Assembly (NCBI GenBank): GCA_016185065.1
Contig: JACPOL010000002.1
Span: 1-60,465, forward strand
Direction of reading: 5' to 3'
DNA from: Chlamydiales bacterium
Lineage (GTDB): Bacteria > Chlamydiota > Chlamydiia > Chlamydiales > Rhabdochlamydiaceae
DNA length: 60,465 bases
The position numbers and the translations under genes were made by a program. Below the pieces are notes generated by a model, which saw only the letters and a list, made by a program, of their open reading frames with translations, made no database searches and was not told the origin of the DNA. Below, piece after piece: positions 1 through 9,391 of this stretch; positions within the stretch are counted from its first letter, which is position 1, and every line of letters starts with the position of its first letter.

Positions 1-103
1 ATATCGCACAGCAAAATTGCACCCGCAGGAGAGCGCGGCGAGCGCGCCAACGGGGTAGTACTCTGTACACCCCTTCTCCGAGGACGCGATTTGGCAAAGC
101 GAG

Positions 104-180
104 ATGCAGCGCAAGAGGGTCGCAGGGAGGCCCCGAGAGAAGGCCAAAGGCCTATCTCCTGGCCTACCCGACATGTCTCT
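104..180. repeat. Structured dispersed repeat, copy 1 (second copy at 39942-40015)
   Basis: The first 37 nt (104-140) and last 23 nt (158-180) are identical to 39942-39978 and 39993-40015. The two conserved halves can fold on each other (GGTCG..GGG.GGCC with GGCC..CCCGAC), and the central variable part forms a small stem, AGGCC-AAA-GGCCT here against AAAGC-GCA-GCTTT in the other copy. Sequence differs while pairing is kept, which suggests selection on an RNA or DNA hairpin. The flanking bases 1-103 and 181-251 show no gene that I can support; 1-103 is GC-rich with short inverted repeats. The element lies downstream of the cyclophilin stop codon. Confidence 0.7.
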
Positions 181-251
181 TCTGCTAATTAATAATGATA
201 GAAAATTCAAAAAGGCAAGAGCTCGCGAGGAGCTCTTGCTGGAAGAAGAGG

Positions 252-836
252 TTACTTGATGATGATGTCGATGCTGTTGATCTTGTCGCCCTGCTGGATC
301 TTTTTGACAACATCCATGCCGGCAATTGTTTTTCCAAAGACAGAGTACTCGCCATCTAGGTAGGGCACCTTTTCAAGGGTGATGTAGAACTGGGAGCCGC
401 TAGATCTTTTTTGTGGATTAGCTTGGTCTGGAAGGCGCGCCCAAGCGAGTGCTCCTTGCGTATGCTGAAGGCCGATCTCTGCGGGGATGGTGTATCCTGG
501 GCCGCCAGAGCCTGTTCCTTTTGGATCTCCACCTTGAACGACGAAGTTGGGAACCACACGGTGGAAGGTGAGGCCGTTGTAGAAGCCGCCTTGTGCGAGT
601 TGGATGAAGTTGGTAGCAGAGAGAGGAGCGGCTTTGTAATTAAGCTCGCATGTGATGTCTCCCTTTGTTGTATGAATCACGGCTTCGTAGGTCTTGCCTT
701 CTTGAAAGGCGATCGGCTTAGTGGGTTCTGTAAATTTCACGGGCTGTTCTCCTGCTTGAATAGATGTAACATTGAAAAATAGGCATGCCATCGAGATTCC
801 CAGAATGGCTCCTTTTCGCGATAGTGAATTTCTCAT
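252..836 (-). CDS. Secreted cyclophilin-type peptidyl-prolyl cis-trans isomerase
   Basis: 194 residues. Residues 1-28 form a signal peptide (basic start, hydrophobic core, cleavage after IQA), so the enzyme should act in the periplasm and help fold exported proteins. The cyclophilin core follows: FHRVVPNFVVQGGDPKGTG carries the catalytic Arg and the substrate-binding Phe/Gln, then GSQFYITL and the W of LAWAR, and the family's C-terminal YSVFGK..GMDVVKKI. The length fits a single-domain bacterial cyclophilin. AAGGAG lies 8 nt before the ATG. It is divergent from the aldo/keto reductase gene, with about 80 bp between the starts that must hold both promoters. Confidence 0.93.
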   Translation of the reverse strand: MRNSLSRKGAILGISMACLFFNVTSIQAGEQPVKFTEPTKPIAFQEGKTYEAVIHTTKGDITCELNYKAAPLSATNFIQLAQGGFYNGLTFHRVVPNFVVQGGDPKGTGSGGPGYTIPAEIGLQHTQGALAWARLPDQANPQKRSSGSQFYITLEKVPYLDGEYSVFGKTIAGMDVVKKIQQGDKINSIDIIIK

Positions 837-915
837 CGAAGTGTCTCCTTGTGAAAATGCGGTTAATTCGATAACTTATGAAGAATTTTTGAGTTTTCTT
901 CAAGGGTGATGGTTT

Positions 916-1722
916 ATGGTTCCTCTTCAAAAACGCTCTCGAATTCCACTAGTCGGTTTAGGTACATGGCAGCTCTCAGGAAGAGAGTGCGAGAAAGTCG
1001 TGGAGCAGGCGCTTGAGGTGGGCTACCGCCACATCGATACTGCTGACGCCTATGAGAATCACAAAGCAGTTGGAAAGGCGATCCGCTCTTTTCCTAGAAA
1101 AGATCTATTTTTAACTTCGAAGGTGGCACTTCACAAGCTAGAACCTAAGCAGATTAGAGAGGCTGTCCCTCGCTTTCTCGAAGAGCTTAAAACACCCTAC
1201 CTCGATCTCCTTCTTATCCACTGGCCAGATCCGGATGTCGATCTCGCCGAATCGCTGAAAACGATGTTTGAATTTAAAGAACTGGGACTGGTCAGAGAGA
1301 TTGGTGTTAGCAATTTTGTGCGCGCTCACTTAGAAATTTTTATGCGCCATCAACTTCCGATATTAACCAATCAGATCGAAATGCACCCCTACCTTCAAAG
1401 AAGGGAGCTGGTGGCCGCCTACAAAAAGCAGAAGATTACAATCACAGCCTACCGTCCACTTGGAAAAGGAGCTCTTGTAGAGGAGCCTGTACTGCAAAAA
1501 ATAGGGGAGAGTCACGGCAAGAGCGCATCACAGGTCGCCCTTCGCTGGCTGGTGCAGCAGGATATCGTCGCCATTCCAAAAGCCTCTTCGCCAAAGCATC
1601 TAAAAGACAATATCGACATCTTCGATTTTGTTCTTACTAAAGAGGAGATGCAGAAGATTCATGCTCTTGATGCAGGAAAGAGGTATTGCGATCCTGAGGG
1701 TTATCCGGTGCTCGAAGATTAA
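916..1722 (+). CDS. Aldo/keto reductase (2,5-diketo-gluconate reductase-like)
   Basis: 268 residues, a complete NADPH-dependent (beta/alpha)8 aldo/keto reductase. The N-terminal LVGLGTWQLSG, the catalytic tetrad (D and Y in HIDTADAYENH, K in TSKVAL, H in LIHWPDP), the GVSNF motif and the C-terminal cofactor segment IPKASSPKHLKDN are all visible. Expected role: cytosolic reduction of aldehydes and ketones with NADPH; the physiological substrate cannot be read from sequence. AAGGGTGATGG precedes the ATG. The stop codon abuts the stop codon of the convergent small membrane protein gene with no gap. Confidence 0.92.
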   Translation: MVPLQKRSRIPLVGLGTWQLSGRECEKVVEQALEVGYRHIDTADAYENHKAVGKAIRSFPRKDLFLTSKVALHKLEPKQIREAVPRFLEELKTPYLDLLLIHWPDPDVDLAESLKTMFEFKELGLVREIGVSNFVRAHLEIFMRHQLPILTNQIEMHPYLQRRELVAAYKKQKITITAYRPLGKGALVEEPVLQKIGESHGKSASQVALRWLVQQDIVAIPKASSPKHLKDNIDIFDFVLTKEEMQKIHALDAGKRYCDPEGYPVLED

Positions 1723-1926
1723 CTACTTCTTTTTCTTGAGGGGACAGGTGGATCTTCCTAGGATCTGATAGAGAAGACACCAGCTCATGAAGGATTCGAA
1801 GAAGACAAATGTGGAGAAGATGAGAGCGATCCAGCTCATCTTCCAGTAGGCATAGACAAGCAGAAGGAGTGCAATGGCAAGTCTAACCAATCGATCGGGG
1901 GTGCCGATGTTCTTTTTAAATTTCAT
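1723..1926 (-). CDS. Small inner-membrane protein, DUF2892 family
   Basis: 67 residues. It matches the DUF2892 pattern: an N-terminal NIGTPDRLVRLAIALLLL helix, a second hydrophobic segment and a C-terminal C-x2-LYQILGRSTCP signature with two cysteines. Function is unknown; in other bacteria the domain can accompany rhodanese/YgaP-type sulfur proteins. The gene is convergent and gapless with the aldo/keto reductase. Its start overlaps, head to head, the start of the GT25 gene (ATG at 1907), so each promoter must lie inside the other coding region. Confidence 0.8.
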   Translation of the reverse strand: MKFKKNIGTPDRLVRLAIALLLLVYAYWKMSWIALIFSTFVFFESFMSWCLLYQILGRSTCPLKKKK

Positions 1927-2842
1927 ACTTATTTTTGTCCTAAGTGTAAATGCTGCCTATGCTGATGGTATAGAAGCGCACTATAAAAAAATTAGGCATA
2001 AAACAGGAAGCTCCTACTTTAAGAATATCGATCAGATCTACTTGATCAATCTGGATCAGAGGCCTGAGAAGCTCGAGCACTGCAAAAGAGAGCTTTCGCC
2101 GTATGGAATTTATCCGCAGCGCTTCCCAGCTGTTTACGGCTGGGCCCTTTCAACGCAAACGTTAAATGAGATAGGGCTCACTTTTTTGCCATGGATGTGG
2201 AGAGGAAGAGAGAGCGTCTTCTATTTTCCTCCAGATGGCGCTGGTAGATGCGACTTTGTCAATTTGGACGAGAGCTGCGTTGGAAAGAACTTCTTCTCTA
2301 TCTGGACTTCGCGCGGTGCAATTGGTTGCACTCTTAGCCACTTGTCGGTGCTACAGGACGCCTACAACTCCGGCTATGAGACGATCTGGGTGATGGAGGA
2401 TGATATCTCAGTGCGCGATAATCCACATAAGTTGTCCGATCTTATCGGTAAGCTGGATCAGCTAGTGGGTAGAGAGGGGTGGGACATTCTCTATACCGAT
2501 TACGATGCTTTTATCAATGTCGATCAAAGTAGAGATCTTCTTAAGCAGCTGCCTATGATGTGGCGGCCCGACATGCCCTCCTTCGATTTGAAGGGACTGC
2601 TCGAGCATCGGGAGGTGGGCGAGGATTTTGTAAAGATTGGAAGCAGACATAGAGCCCACTCCCTTATTTTGCGTAGGTCAGGGATTGAAAAGATCCTGAA
2701 CTTTTATAAGACACATGGGATCTTTACCCCTTATGATCACGAGATGTCTCTCGTTCCGGGAATTAGGTTTTATGTGCTTAAATATCAGATCGTTACTAGC
2801 AAAGAGCTCTGCTCGGATACTAAGCACAAGTTCTTCAATTAA
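1907..2842 (+). CDS. Secreted glycosyltransferase family 25 (LPS biosynthesis) protein, paralogue 1
   Basis: 311 residues from the ATG at 1907, chosen because it gives a clean signal peptide (cleavage after AYA, residue 18); an in-frame ATG at 1874 would only add 11 residues that spoil it. GT25 hallmarks: YLINLDQRPEKLEHC, GAIGCTLSHLSVLQDAY and the acidic WVMEDDIS metal/nucleotide-sugar motif. GT25 enzymes (Lex2B, LgtB, collagen galactosyltransferases) add sugars to LPS or proteins. A signal peptide is unusual, since most bacterial members are cytoplasmic. A close paralogue is encoded at 7183-8115. The stop codon interlocks by 4 bp (TTAA) with that of the convergent chitinase-like gene. Confidence 0.88.
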   Translation: MFFLNFILIFVLSVNAAYADGIEAHYKKIRHKTGSSYFKNIDQIYLINLDQRPEKLEHCKRELSPYGIYPQRFPAVYGWALSTQTLNEIGLTFLPWMWRGRESVFYFPPDGAGRCDFVNLDESCVGKNFFSIWTSRGAIGCTLSHLSVLQDAYNSGYETIWVMEDDISVRDNPHKLSDLIGKLDQLVGREGWDILYTDYDAFINVDQSRDLLKQLPMMWRPDMPSFDLKGLLEHREVGEDFVKIGSRHRAHSLILRRSGIEKILNFYKTHGIFTPYDHEMSLVPGIRFYVLKYQIVTSKELCSDTKHKFFN

Positions 2843-4617
2843 GCCTCTTGAGTCTCTTGCGCTCTTGATGTGCTCTCTTCAGAGCTGAATATGAGACTTA
2901 TCAGAGCAATGAGCCAGGAGATTGGTCCCAGAAGAACAGCAAGAGAGAATACGAATGCATCCCATGCGCTAATATCGACAGGAGGAAGATAGTTATTTAA
3001 GATCTTCAAGGCAGACTGATTCGACGCATCTGGAGTAGCTGGATTCCAAGCCCAGTATCCGGTGCTGAAGCCCTGGCCTGCCGCCCATTTTGAAAAGGCA
3101 GCAATATCATAAGCGTGGGCATCAAAGTCATCCAATCCGACAGTAACCTGAGCAGGGGTGAACCCGTAATTCTGTTTTAACCAGTCTGCCCAACCGAGGA
3201 GCCACGGCTCTTCCTGTTCTAGAGGCTGGTAATAGGACATGATGTAGAGTCGGTCTACTCCACACTTTCCTGTCGTCTGGTCCACTGCTCCATCTAAGAT
3301 GTTTTTCATAACTGCTTGCCAAGGAAAGCCAGAGCCGAATCCTGCATTTGTGCAGAGGGTCGCCTGCAAGTTGGAGTCTATCGCCTTAAACTTCTTGATA
3401 AGTGTTCCTACGAGAGCTTCTTGCTCTGGCGATCCATACTCTTCATAATCAAAATCGATTCCAGTAAGGCCATGTGTATGGCAAAAATCTGCAAGTCCCT
3501 GTGCAAAAGCATCGACATTGTCTTCAGTAAGAAGATCCCAGCACTTATCATAGCTTCCGCCGCCTCCGCCAATGGAAGCCTTCACGGCAATAGGGGGATT
3601 ATTATTTGCGCAGGCATGAACAAATGCATCGAGTTGAGCTAAGGAGACGTTGCCAAAACCGCCAATTGTCGGGTTCCCATCGGGTCCGATCATGAGCGTT
3701 CCCACGAAGAGGTTAACAGTGTCGACTCCTTGAGGAACCGGCATATCCCACGAGGTCCAGTCGATATACCAGCATGAGTGCTCAATTTTTCCTGGAGTTG
3801 GAGGAGGAGGTGTGGGCTGAATATCTATGCGTACAGTCTGAATATCCGAAATGACATTAAGTAGGCTGCTCGTTACAGATGAGAGAAGAGTGGCTTCAAA
3901 TGAAGTAAGAGCTGTTTGTAGCTTTTGAACAACTGCAAGTAGAGCATTGGCCAGGTTAAGGTCCTCTTGAGTAGGATCTGTTTTTCCTGCAAGGGCGCTT
4001 AACTGATCTAGGGTGCCTCCTGAAGCGGTAATCGCATTGAGCTGGCTCTGTAGGTCGTTCATAGAAGGCTGAGCCGAAGCAACAGCAGCTGCATAGACAG
4101 CAAGATCTGCTTGGGCTTTATTCAAGTCGTTCTGAGCTTTCGTGCGCACGGGGCCCGCTGGAAGATTATTGATCTGCTGCTGCAAGCTTGTAATGGTATT
4201 TCTTAATTCTACTAAATGGTTAAGAGCGCCTTGATCTTGAGAGATAGAAGCTGCTGCGCTGCTGGCAAGAGATTGTGCGGAGGTAAAGTCTAATTGGATC
4301 TTTTGAGTAATCGAGCCACTGTTCATTGCATCGTTGAATTTGGCCGTAACGGTTTTTAGGAGAGGATCGCAATCGCTTTGGAAGATCGCGAGTGTTGCGG
4401 TGCTGCTATTCCAGTCCTGTTGATAGATTTGTGTGAGAGCCTGCTGCGCCGAAAGAATTGCATTTCTGTCGTTTTGGACATTGAGCTGGTTCCAGATGGT
4501 AAAGGGGAGTTGATCTATTTGATGAATATCTGAATTTAAAAGTGCATAATATTCCGAATATTGAGAATAAATTGCATCCGCATCTGGACTTCTTCCTAAT
4601 ATTGATCTGTGAGTCAT
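2839..4617 (-). CDS. GH18 chitinase-like protein with long helical N-terminal region
   Basis: 592 residues. Residues 1 to about 265 are Ala/Gln/Ser-rich and mostly helical with coiled-coil stretches. A proline linker (PTPPPPTPG, about 268-277) leads to a GH18 barrel (about 280-548) with the SIGGGGGSY strand and the catalytic motif TGIDFDYE; the acid/base is E392 with D390 and D388 present, while the first Asp of DxxDxDxE is Thr. A hydrophobic hairpin at about 552-577 ends the protein. No signal peptide is visible, so export, if any, would be non-Sec (for example type III). Likely action on chitin or GlcNAc polymers of a host. AAAGGTG precedes the ATG. Confidence 0.85.
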   Translation of the reverse strand: MTHRSILGRSPDADAIYSQYSEYYALLNSDIHQIDQLPFTIWNQLNVQNDRNAILSAQQALTQIYQQDWNSSTATLAIFQSDCDPLLKTVTAKFNDAMNSGSITQKIQLDFTSAQSLASSAAASISQDQGALNHLVELRNTITSLQQQINNLPAGPVRTKAQNDLNKAQADLAVYAAAVASAQPSMNDLQSQLNAITASGGTLDQLSALAGKTDPTQEDLNLANALLAVVQKLQTALTSFEATLLSSVTSSLLNVISDIQTVRIDIQPTPPPPTPGKIEHSCWYIDWTSWDMPVPQGVDTVNLFVGTLMIGPDGNPTIGGFGNVSLAQLDAFVHACANNNPPIAVKASIGGGGGSYDKCWDLLTEDNVDAFAQGLADFCHTHGLTGIDFDYEEYGSPEQEALVGTLIKKFKAIDSNLQATLCTNAGFGSGFPWQAVMKNILDGAVDQTTGKCGVDRLYIMSYYQPLEQEEPWLLGWADWLKQNYGFTPAQVTVGLDDFDAHAYDIAAFSKWAAGQGFSTGYWAWNPATPDASNQSALKILNNYLPPVDISAWDAFVFSLAVLLGPISWLIALISLIFSSEESTSRAQETQEA

Positions 4618-4783
4618 AATTCACCTTTTAATAAAAAAGTTAAAATAAATTATACTATATTATATATTTTAATTCAAATTATTATTTTAACTATACAAGT
4701 TATTGATTGTTAATAACTTGAGATGTTGTTGATATTTAAGAAAGACTCTCTGAGAATATTCGATCAAATTTGGAGGAGGTCGG

Positions 4784-5962
4784 ATGTTTTGGAATCGCAT
4801 CGTCTTTTTATCAATCGTTGCGGCTCTTGGGGTGATCTCTGCCAGTCTCTGTGCTCCAGCGCTGCCGTTTATTGGAGACCACTTCTCGGCCGGTCTCTCC
4901 TCAATTCAGTTTACAATTAGCCTCTTTCTCGTAGGGAATGCGTGCGGTCAGTTTTTGTCGGGGCCGCTCTCTGACCAGCTGGGGCAGAGAAGGGTTCTTC
5001 TTTCGGGGCTTCTGCTCTACATTCTGGCTAGCTGCGGCTGCGCGCTATCAGAGCAGATGAGCGCGCTGCTTATCTGCCGCATGTTTCAGGGGATGGGAAG
5101 TGCTGTGGGGCCTGTTCTTGCAAGGGCGATCGCATCAAATCTATTTCCCGCAGATCGATCGGCCCAGGTGCAGTCTTATGGTGCGATGGGAGTGGGCTTT
5201 GCTTCTATTCTTGCGATTCTGTCCAGTGGACAGATTACACTCATCTCATGGAGGGGTAACTTCTGGCTCGCGGCAGGGCTTGGAGCGCTTCTTCTTCTGT
5301 GGACGCGCCTTGCATTAAAAAAATCTGAGGAGTCTGAAAAAAAGAAGATCTCATTCAAACAGATCTTTACGCAGATGGGGCAGGTATTTAAGCATCCTAT
5401 TTTTCTGGGCAATACCTTTGCCCATGCGATGACCTATGGACTCATGTATGGTTACATCGCTCTCTTTCCTTTTTTTCTGCTTGAGATTTTCCAGAAGAAG
5501 GATCCCGTTCAAGTGGGAATCTATTCGGCCTACATGATCGGCTGCTACATGCTGGGAGCGTTTTTTGCATCTCGCGCTGTGGTGAAGTGGGGTGTTGCGC
5601 GGATGATGAGCATCGGGCTAATGCTCCAGCTTATTTCGGGAATCCTCTTAATTGCAGCGCCATCGACCTTCTTCTTTTTTGCAGCTCTCTTTCTCTTCAA
5701 TCTGAGTATTGGAATTATCCTTCCAGTGACATCTGCGGGCGCCTTAGCTCCCTTTGCAGGAAGAGCCGTGGGATCTGCATCTTCAAGTCTAGGCCTATCC
5801 TATCGACTGATAGGTTCAATCTTGAGCACGGTGATCTGTCAGTTCTCTTTATCGGGAGGAAAGAGTCTAGGAGCCGCGATTCTTCTCCTCTCAATCGCCA
5901 GTTTAGCAGTAGGAAAGTGGACCTCCTCTCTTTCAAAACAAGCAAGTGCCCGCACTTTGTAG
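4784..5962 (+). CDS. Bcr/CflA-type major facilitator drug efflux transporter
   Basis: 392 residues with about 12 hydrophobic segments. The first half has the MFS signature between TM2 and TM3 (GPLSDQLGQRRVLL) and the motif C region (QGMGSAVGPVLARAI) typical of drug/proton antiporters; the Bcr/CflA subfamily assignment rests on the N-terminal ASLCAPALPFIGDHFSAGLSSIQFTISLFLVG pattern read in pieces. It would pump drugs or metabolites out of the cytoplasm using the proton gradient. TGGAGGAGG precedes the ATG. The upstream 4618-4783 is AT-rich and holds the promoters of this gene and of the divergent chitinase-like gene. A large palindrome follows the stop. Confidence 0.9.
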   Translation: MFWNRIVFLSIVAALGVISASLCAPALPFIGDHFSAGLSSIQFTISLFLVGNACGQFLSGPLSDQLGQRRVLLSGLLLYILASCGCALSEQMSALLICRMFQGMGSAVGPVLARAIASNLFPADRSAQVQSYGAMGVGFASILAILSSGQITLISWRGNFWLAAGLGALLLLWTRLALKKSEESEKKKISFKQIFTQMGQVFKHPIFLGNTFAHAMTYGLMYGYIALFPFFLLEIFQKKDPVQVGIYSAYMIGCYMLGAFFASRAVVKWGVARMMSIGLMLQLISGILLIAAPSTFFFFAALFLFNLSIGIILPVTSAGALAPFAGRAVGSASSSLGLSYRLIGSILSTVICQFSLSGGKSLGAAILLLSIASLAVGKWTSSLSKQASARTL

Positions 5963-5978
5963 TCCCACTCAAAGCCTA

Positions 5979-6113
5979 TTTTCTTTTTTGGAGTGCGTGC
6001 GACTTGTCGCCGCTTTTCTCAACATCGGCTTGACGATGTTTCTCAAAAAGAGAGATCGCCAGGTCGATCTCGAGAAAAGCGGCGACAAGTCGCACGCACT
6101 CCAAAAAAGAAAA
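5979..6113. repeat. GGAGTGCG clover-like palindrome, copy 1
   Basis: The outer arms 5979-6020 and 6072-6113 are perfect 42-bp inverted complements containing GGAGTGCG and GCGGCGAC. The 51-bp centre holds two further hairpins, ACATCG-n6-CGATGT and GAGATCG-n6-CGATCTC, so either strand folds into a three-way junction. It fills the gap between two convergent genes (efflux pump and sterol methyltransferase) and ends in T/A runs, so it could terminate both transcripts. Related copies lie at 17494-17610 and 56271-56395. Confidence 0.9.
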
Positions 6114-6177
6114 GTTGTTGTATTAAAAAATAAGTGGACCTTCTCTTGAGAGAGAAGGTCCACAGGTGGGTTGAGAC

Positions 6178-7128
6178 TTATTCAGGCTTCTGCATTAAGA
6201 AGAAGACGTTCGGAGTGAAGATCTTGCGTTTGCCAGCTTGAACGAAGGCATCGGCTCCGAGGTTCAAGAAGCTGCTTACGCTGCTTGATCCTTTAGGAGC
6301 AATTTTAAGCAGTTCAAGCAGTCTTACCATTCCATTTGTAAGAGCTCTTGCAGTTTTTGAACTTCTGACACCCTTTTCAAGAGGAAGTGTCCAAGTAAGT
6401 CCATCTACGCAATCATCTTGAAACATCAGAACTTTAAAACCCGCATCGATGAATGTCTGTTTGACTTCGTTCATTGAAGTGAGTTTTTGCAGGCCGCCGC
6501 CATGTTCCATATCTTCGATGATAGCAACGTGCTCAGGATTGTTCTTGTCGAAGTTATCCATGAGAGCGTACTCATATCCGGCAAAGAAAGCGCCTGGTTT
6601 TAAGAGTCTATAGAGCTCTTTGTAGCAAGCAGTTCTATCTGGTGCGTGTACAGTGGCTTCAATGGTGTAGATCGCATCGAAAGAGTTGCTGGGCAGTTTA
6701 ATGTCCATGAAGGTGCCATGGTAGAAGCTGCAGGTCTTATCCAGGCCGCTCTCTTTCATATACTGTTCAGCTTTTTTAATCTGGTAGCCGCAGATGTTAA
6801 CGCCAACGATTGTTGCACCGCTCTTTTCAGCGATATTTTTCATCGGGCCGCCAACTCCGCATCCCACGTCTAGAACGCGCATGCCTGGCTTTAGCTTCAG
6901 AGTATCTGCGACCTTCAGCTCGTGTCTGAGCATCGCATCTTTTGTCTTCTCTGTTCTTGTCTGAGGAGCGAAATGGAAGGATTTTCCCCATCCAAATTCA
7001 TAAAAATCGGTGACTAGATCGTAATACTTTTCTGTGATCGAAGGATCTTTAATCTTATCGCTTGCTGAGACGTAGGTTGTGACTTCTTCACACTTCTCTT
7101 TCGAGTAGACTTCTTTAACTGAGGCCAT
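6178..7128 (-). CDS. Sterol 24-C-methyltransferase-like SAM methyltransferase
   Basis: 316 residues. The order of motifs follows the eukaryotic SMT/ERG6 family: YYDLVTDFYEFGWGKSFHFAPQ (sterol-binding region), KPGMRVLDVGCGVGGPMKNIA (SAM motif I), VGVNICGYQIKKAE (VGhN motif), then YTIEATVHAPD and the YRLLKPGAFFAGYEY segment, and a C-terminal region with SFLNLGADAFVQAGK. SMTs methylate C-24 of the sterol side chain with SAM. Bacteria rarely make sterols, so the enzyme probably modifies sterols taken from a host, and it looks like a gene acquired from a eukaryote. Phospholipid or tocopherol methyltransferases are less likely given the N-terminal signature. Confidence 0.85.
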   Translation of the reverse strand: MASVKEVYSKEKCEEVTTYVSASDKIKDPSITEKYYDLVTDFYEFGWGKSFHFAPQTRTEKTKDAMLRHELKVADTLKLKPGMRVLDVGCGVGGPMKNIAEKSGATIVGVNICGYQIKKAEQYMKESGLDKTCSFYHGTFMDIKLPSNSFDAIYTIEATVHAPDRTACYKELYRLLKPGAFFAGYEYALMDNFDKNNPEHVAIIEDMEHGGGLQKLTSMNEVKQTFIDAGFKVLMFQDDCVDGLTWTLPLEKGVRSSKTARALTNGMVRLLELLKIAPKGSSSVSSFLNLGADAFVQAGKRKIFTPNVFFLMQKPE

Positions 7129-7182
7129 CTTCTGTTCCCCCCTTGATGTGGTTTTTCAGACCCTAACCTATCATCAATTTTT

Positions 7183-8115
7183 TCAAAAATGAAAATTTTT
7201 GGTGTCGGAGACAGCCTCGGCACTTGTGACTATACCCTCCCTAACAACAAAGAGGCGAATATTCGGAATGAAACCGAGTTCGTGATCGTAGGGCATGAAG
7301 ATGTGGTGTGTGTGATAGAAATCCAGAATCTTTTTAATTCCTGAACGGCGCAAGATCATCGAATGGGTGCGGATGCGGCTGCCGATCTTTATGAAGTCGT
7401 CGCCTACATCTGTGTGCTCTAGAAGTATTCTCAGATTGAAAGAGGGCATGTCGGGCCTCCACTTCATCGGCACCTGCGCTTGAAGGTCGCGGCTCTCATC
7501 AAGTCCCATCAGATAGTCGCAGTCTGTGTAGAGAAGATCCCACCCATTTTTGCCAACTTGAAGATCTAGCTCATCGATGAGCGCCGACAGCTTGTGAGGA
7601 TCTTGAGCTACAAGAATATCATCTTCCATGATCCAGATCGTCTCATAACCAGAATCATAAGCGTCCTGCAGAACCGAGAGATGACTTAGCGTGCAGCCGA
7701 TGGCGCCTGGAGTCATCCAGCTTGAAAAGCAGGTCTTCCCATACCAAGAGTCGTTTAAAGCGATCATCTGGCAGGAGCCATTTCCATTGGGGTAGAAGTG
7801 GAGGGCGTTCTCCCGTCCTGTCCACATGCTGGGGAGAAATTTTACGCCGATCTGATCGAGCACATGAGTGGGGAGTCTCCATCCGTAGATGCCAAAGAAC
7901 TTATGAGGGGAGATGTTGTAGGGGGCAAGCTGCCTCATGCACCCTGCAAACTTATCGGGCCTCTGTTCTAAGTTAATCAGATAGATGAAGTCGATATTTC
8001 TGATCTGAGAGCCCTCTCTTTTATTCTCGACGCGCTTCAGATAGGGGCGAAGAGAGGCCTCTGCACAATTGAAGAGGAGAGAGAAGAGAGTGAAGATTAG
8101 AGCGTATAGGTTCAT
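7183..8115 (-). CDS. Secreted glycosyltransferase family 25 protein, paralogue 2
   Basis: 310 residues with a signal peptide (cleavage about residue 20, after AEA). It aligns almost end to end with the protein at 1907-2842: YLINLEQRPDKFAGC, the GIYGWRLPTHVLDQIGVKFLPSMWTGREN block, GAIGCTLSHLSVLQDAYDSG and WIMEDDIL are shared, and both keep the C-terminal HSMILRRSGIKKILDFY. The pair is an in-genome duplication of an envelope glycan enzyme. It lies downstream of the Ste24 gene's divergent start (27 bp between starts). No clear Shine-Dalgarno is visible. Confidence 0.87.
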   Translation of the reverse strand: MNLYALIFTLFSLLFNCAEASLRPYLKRVENKREGSQIRNIDFIYLINLEQRPDKFAGCMRQLAPYNISPHKFFGIYGWRLPTHVLDQIGVKFLPSMWTGRENALHFYPNGNGSCQMIALNDSWYGKTCFSSWMTPGAIGCTLSHLSVLQDAYDSGYETIWIMEDDILVAQDPHKLSALIDELDLQVGKNGWDLLYTDCDYLMGLDESRDLQAQVPMKWRPDMPSFNLRILLEHTDVGDDFIKIGSRIRTHSMILRRSGIKKILDFYHTHHIFMPYDHELGFIPNIRLFVVREGIVTSAEAVSDTKNFHF

Positions 8116-8142
8116 GGCTTGACGTTTTTGATCTGATACATC

Positions 8143-9390
<1,248 letters not shown>

Positions 9391-9391
9391 C

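Noticed and set aside
1..103. Possible end of an RNA gene at the window's left edge
   Set aside because: GC-rich with short inverted repeats, but no tRNA or rRNA signature could be identified and the true 5' context lies outside the window.
5946..6163. Short ORFs on both strands within the first clover-like palindrome
   Set aside because: They are readings of a palindrome, so they mirror each other (CDLSPLFS on both strands). No ribosome-binding site and no independent family match.
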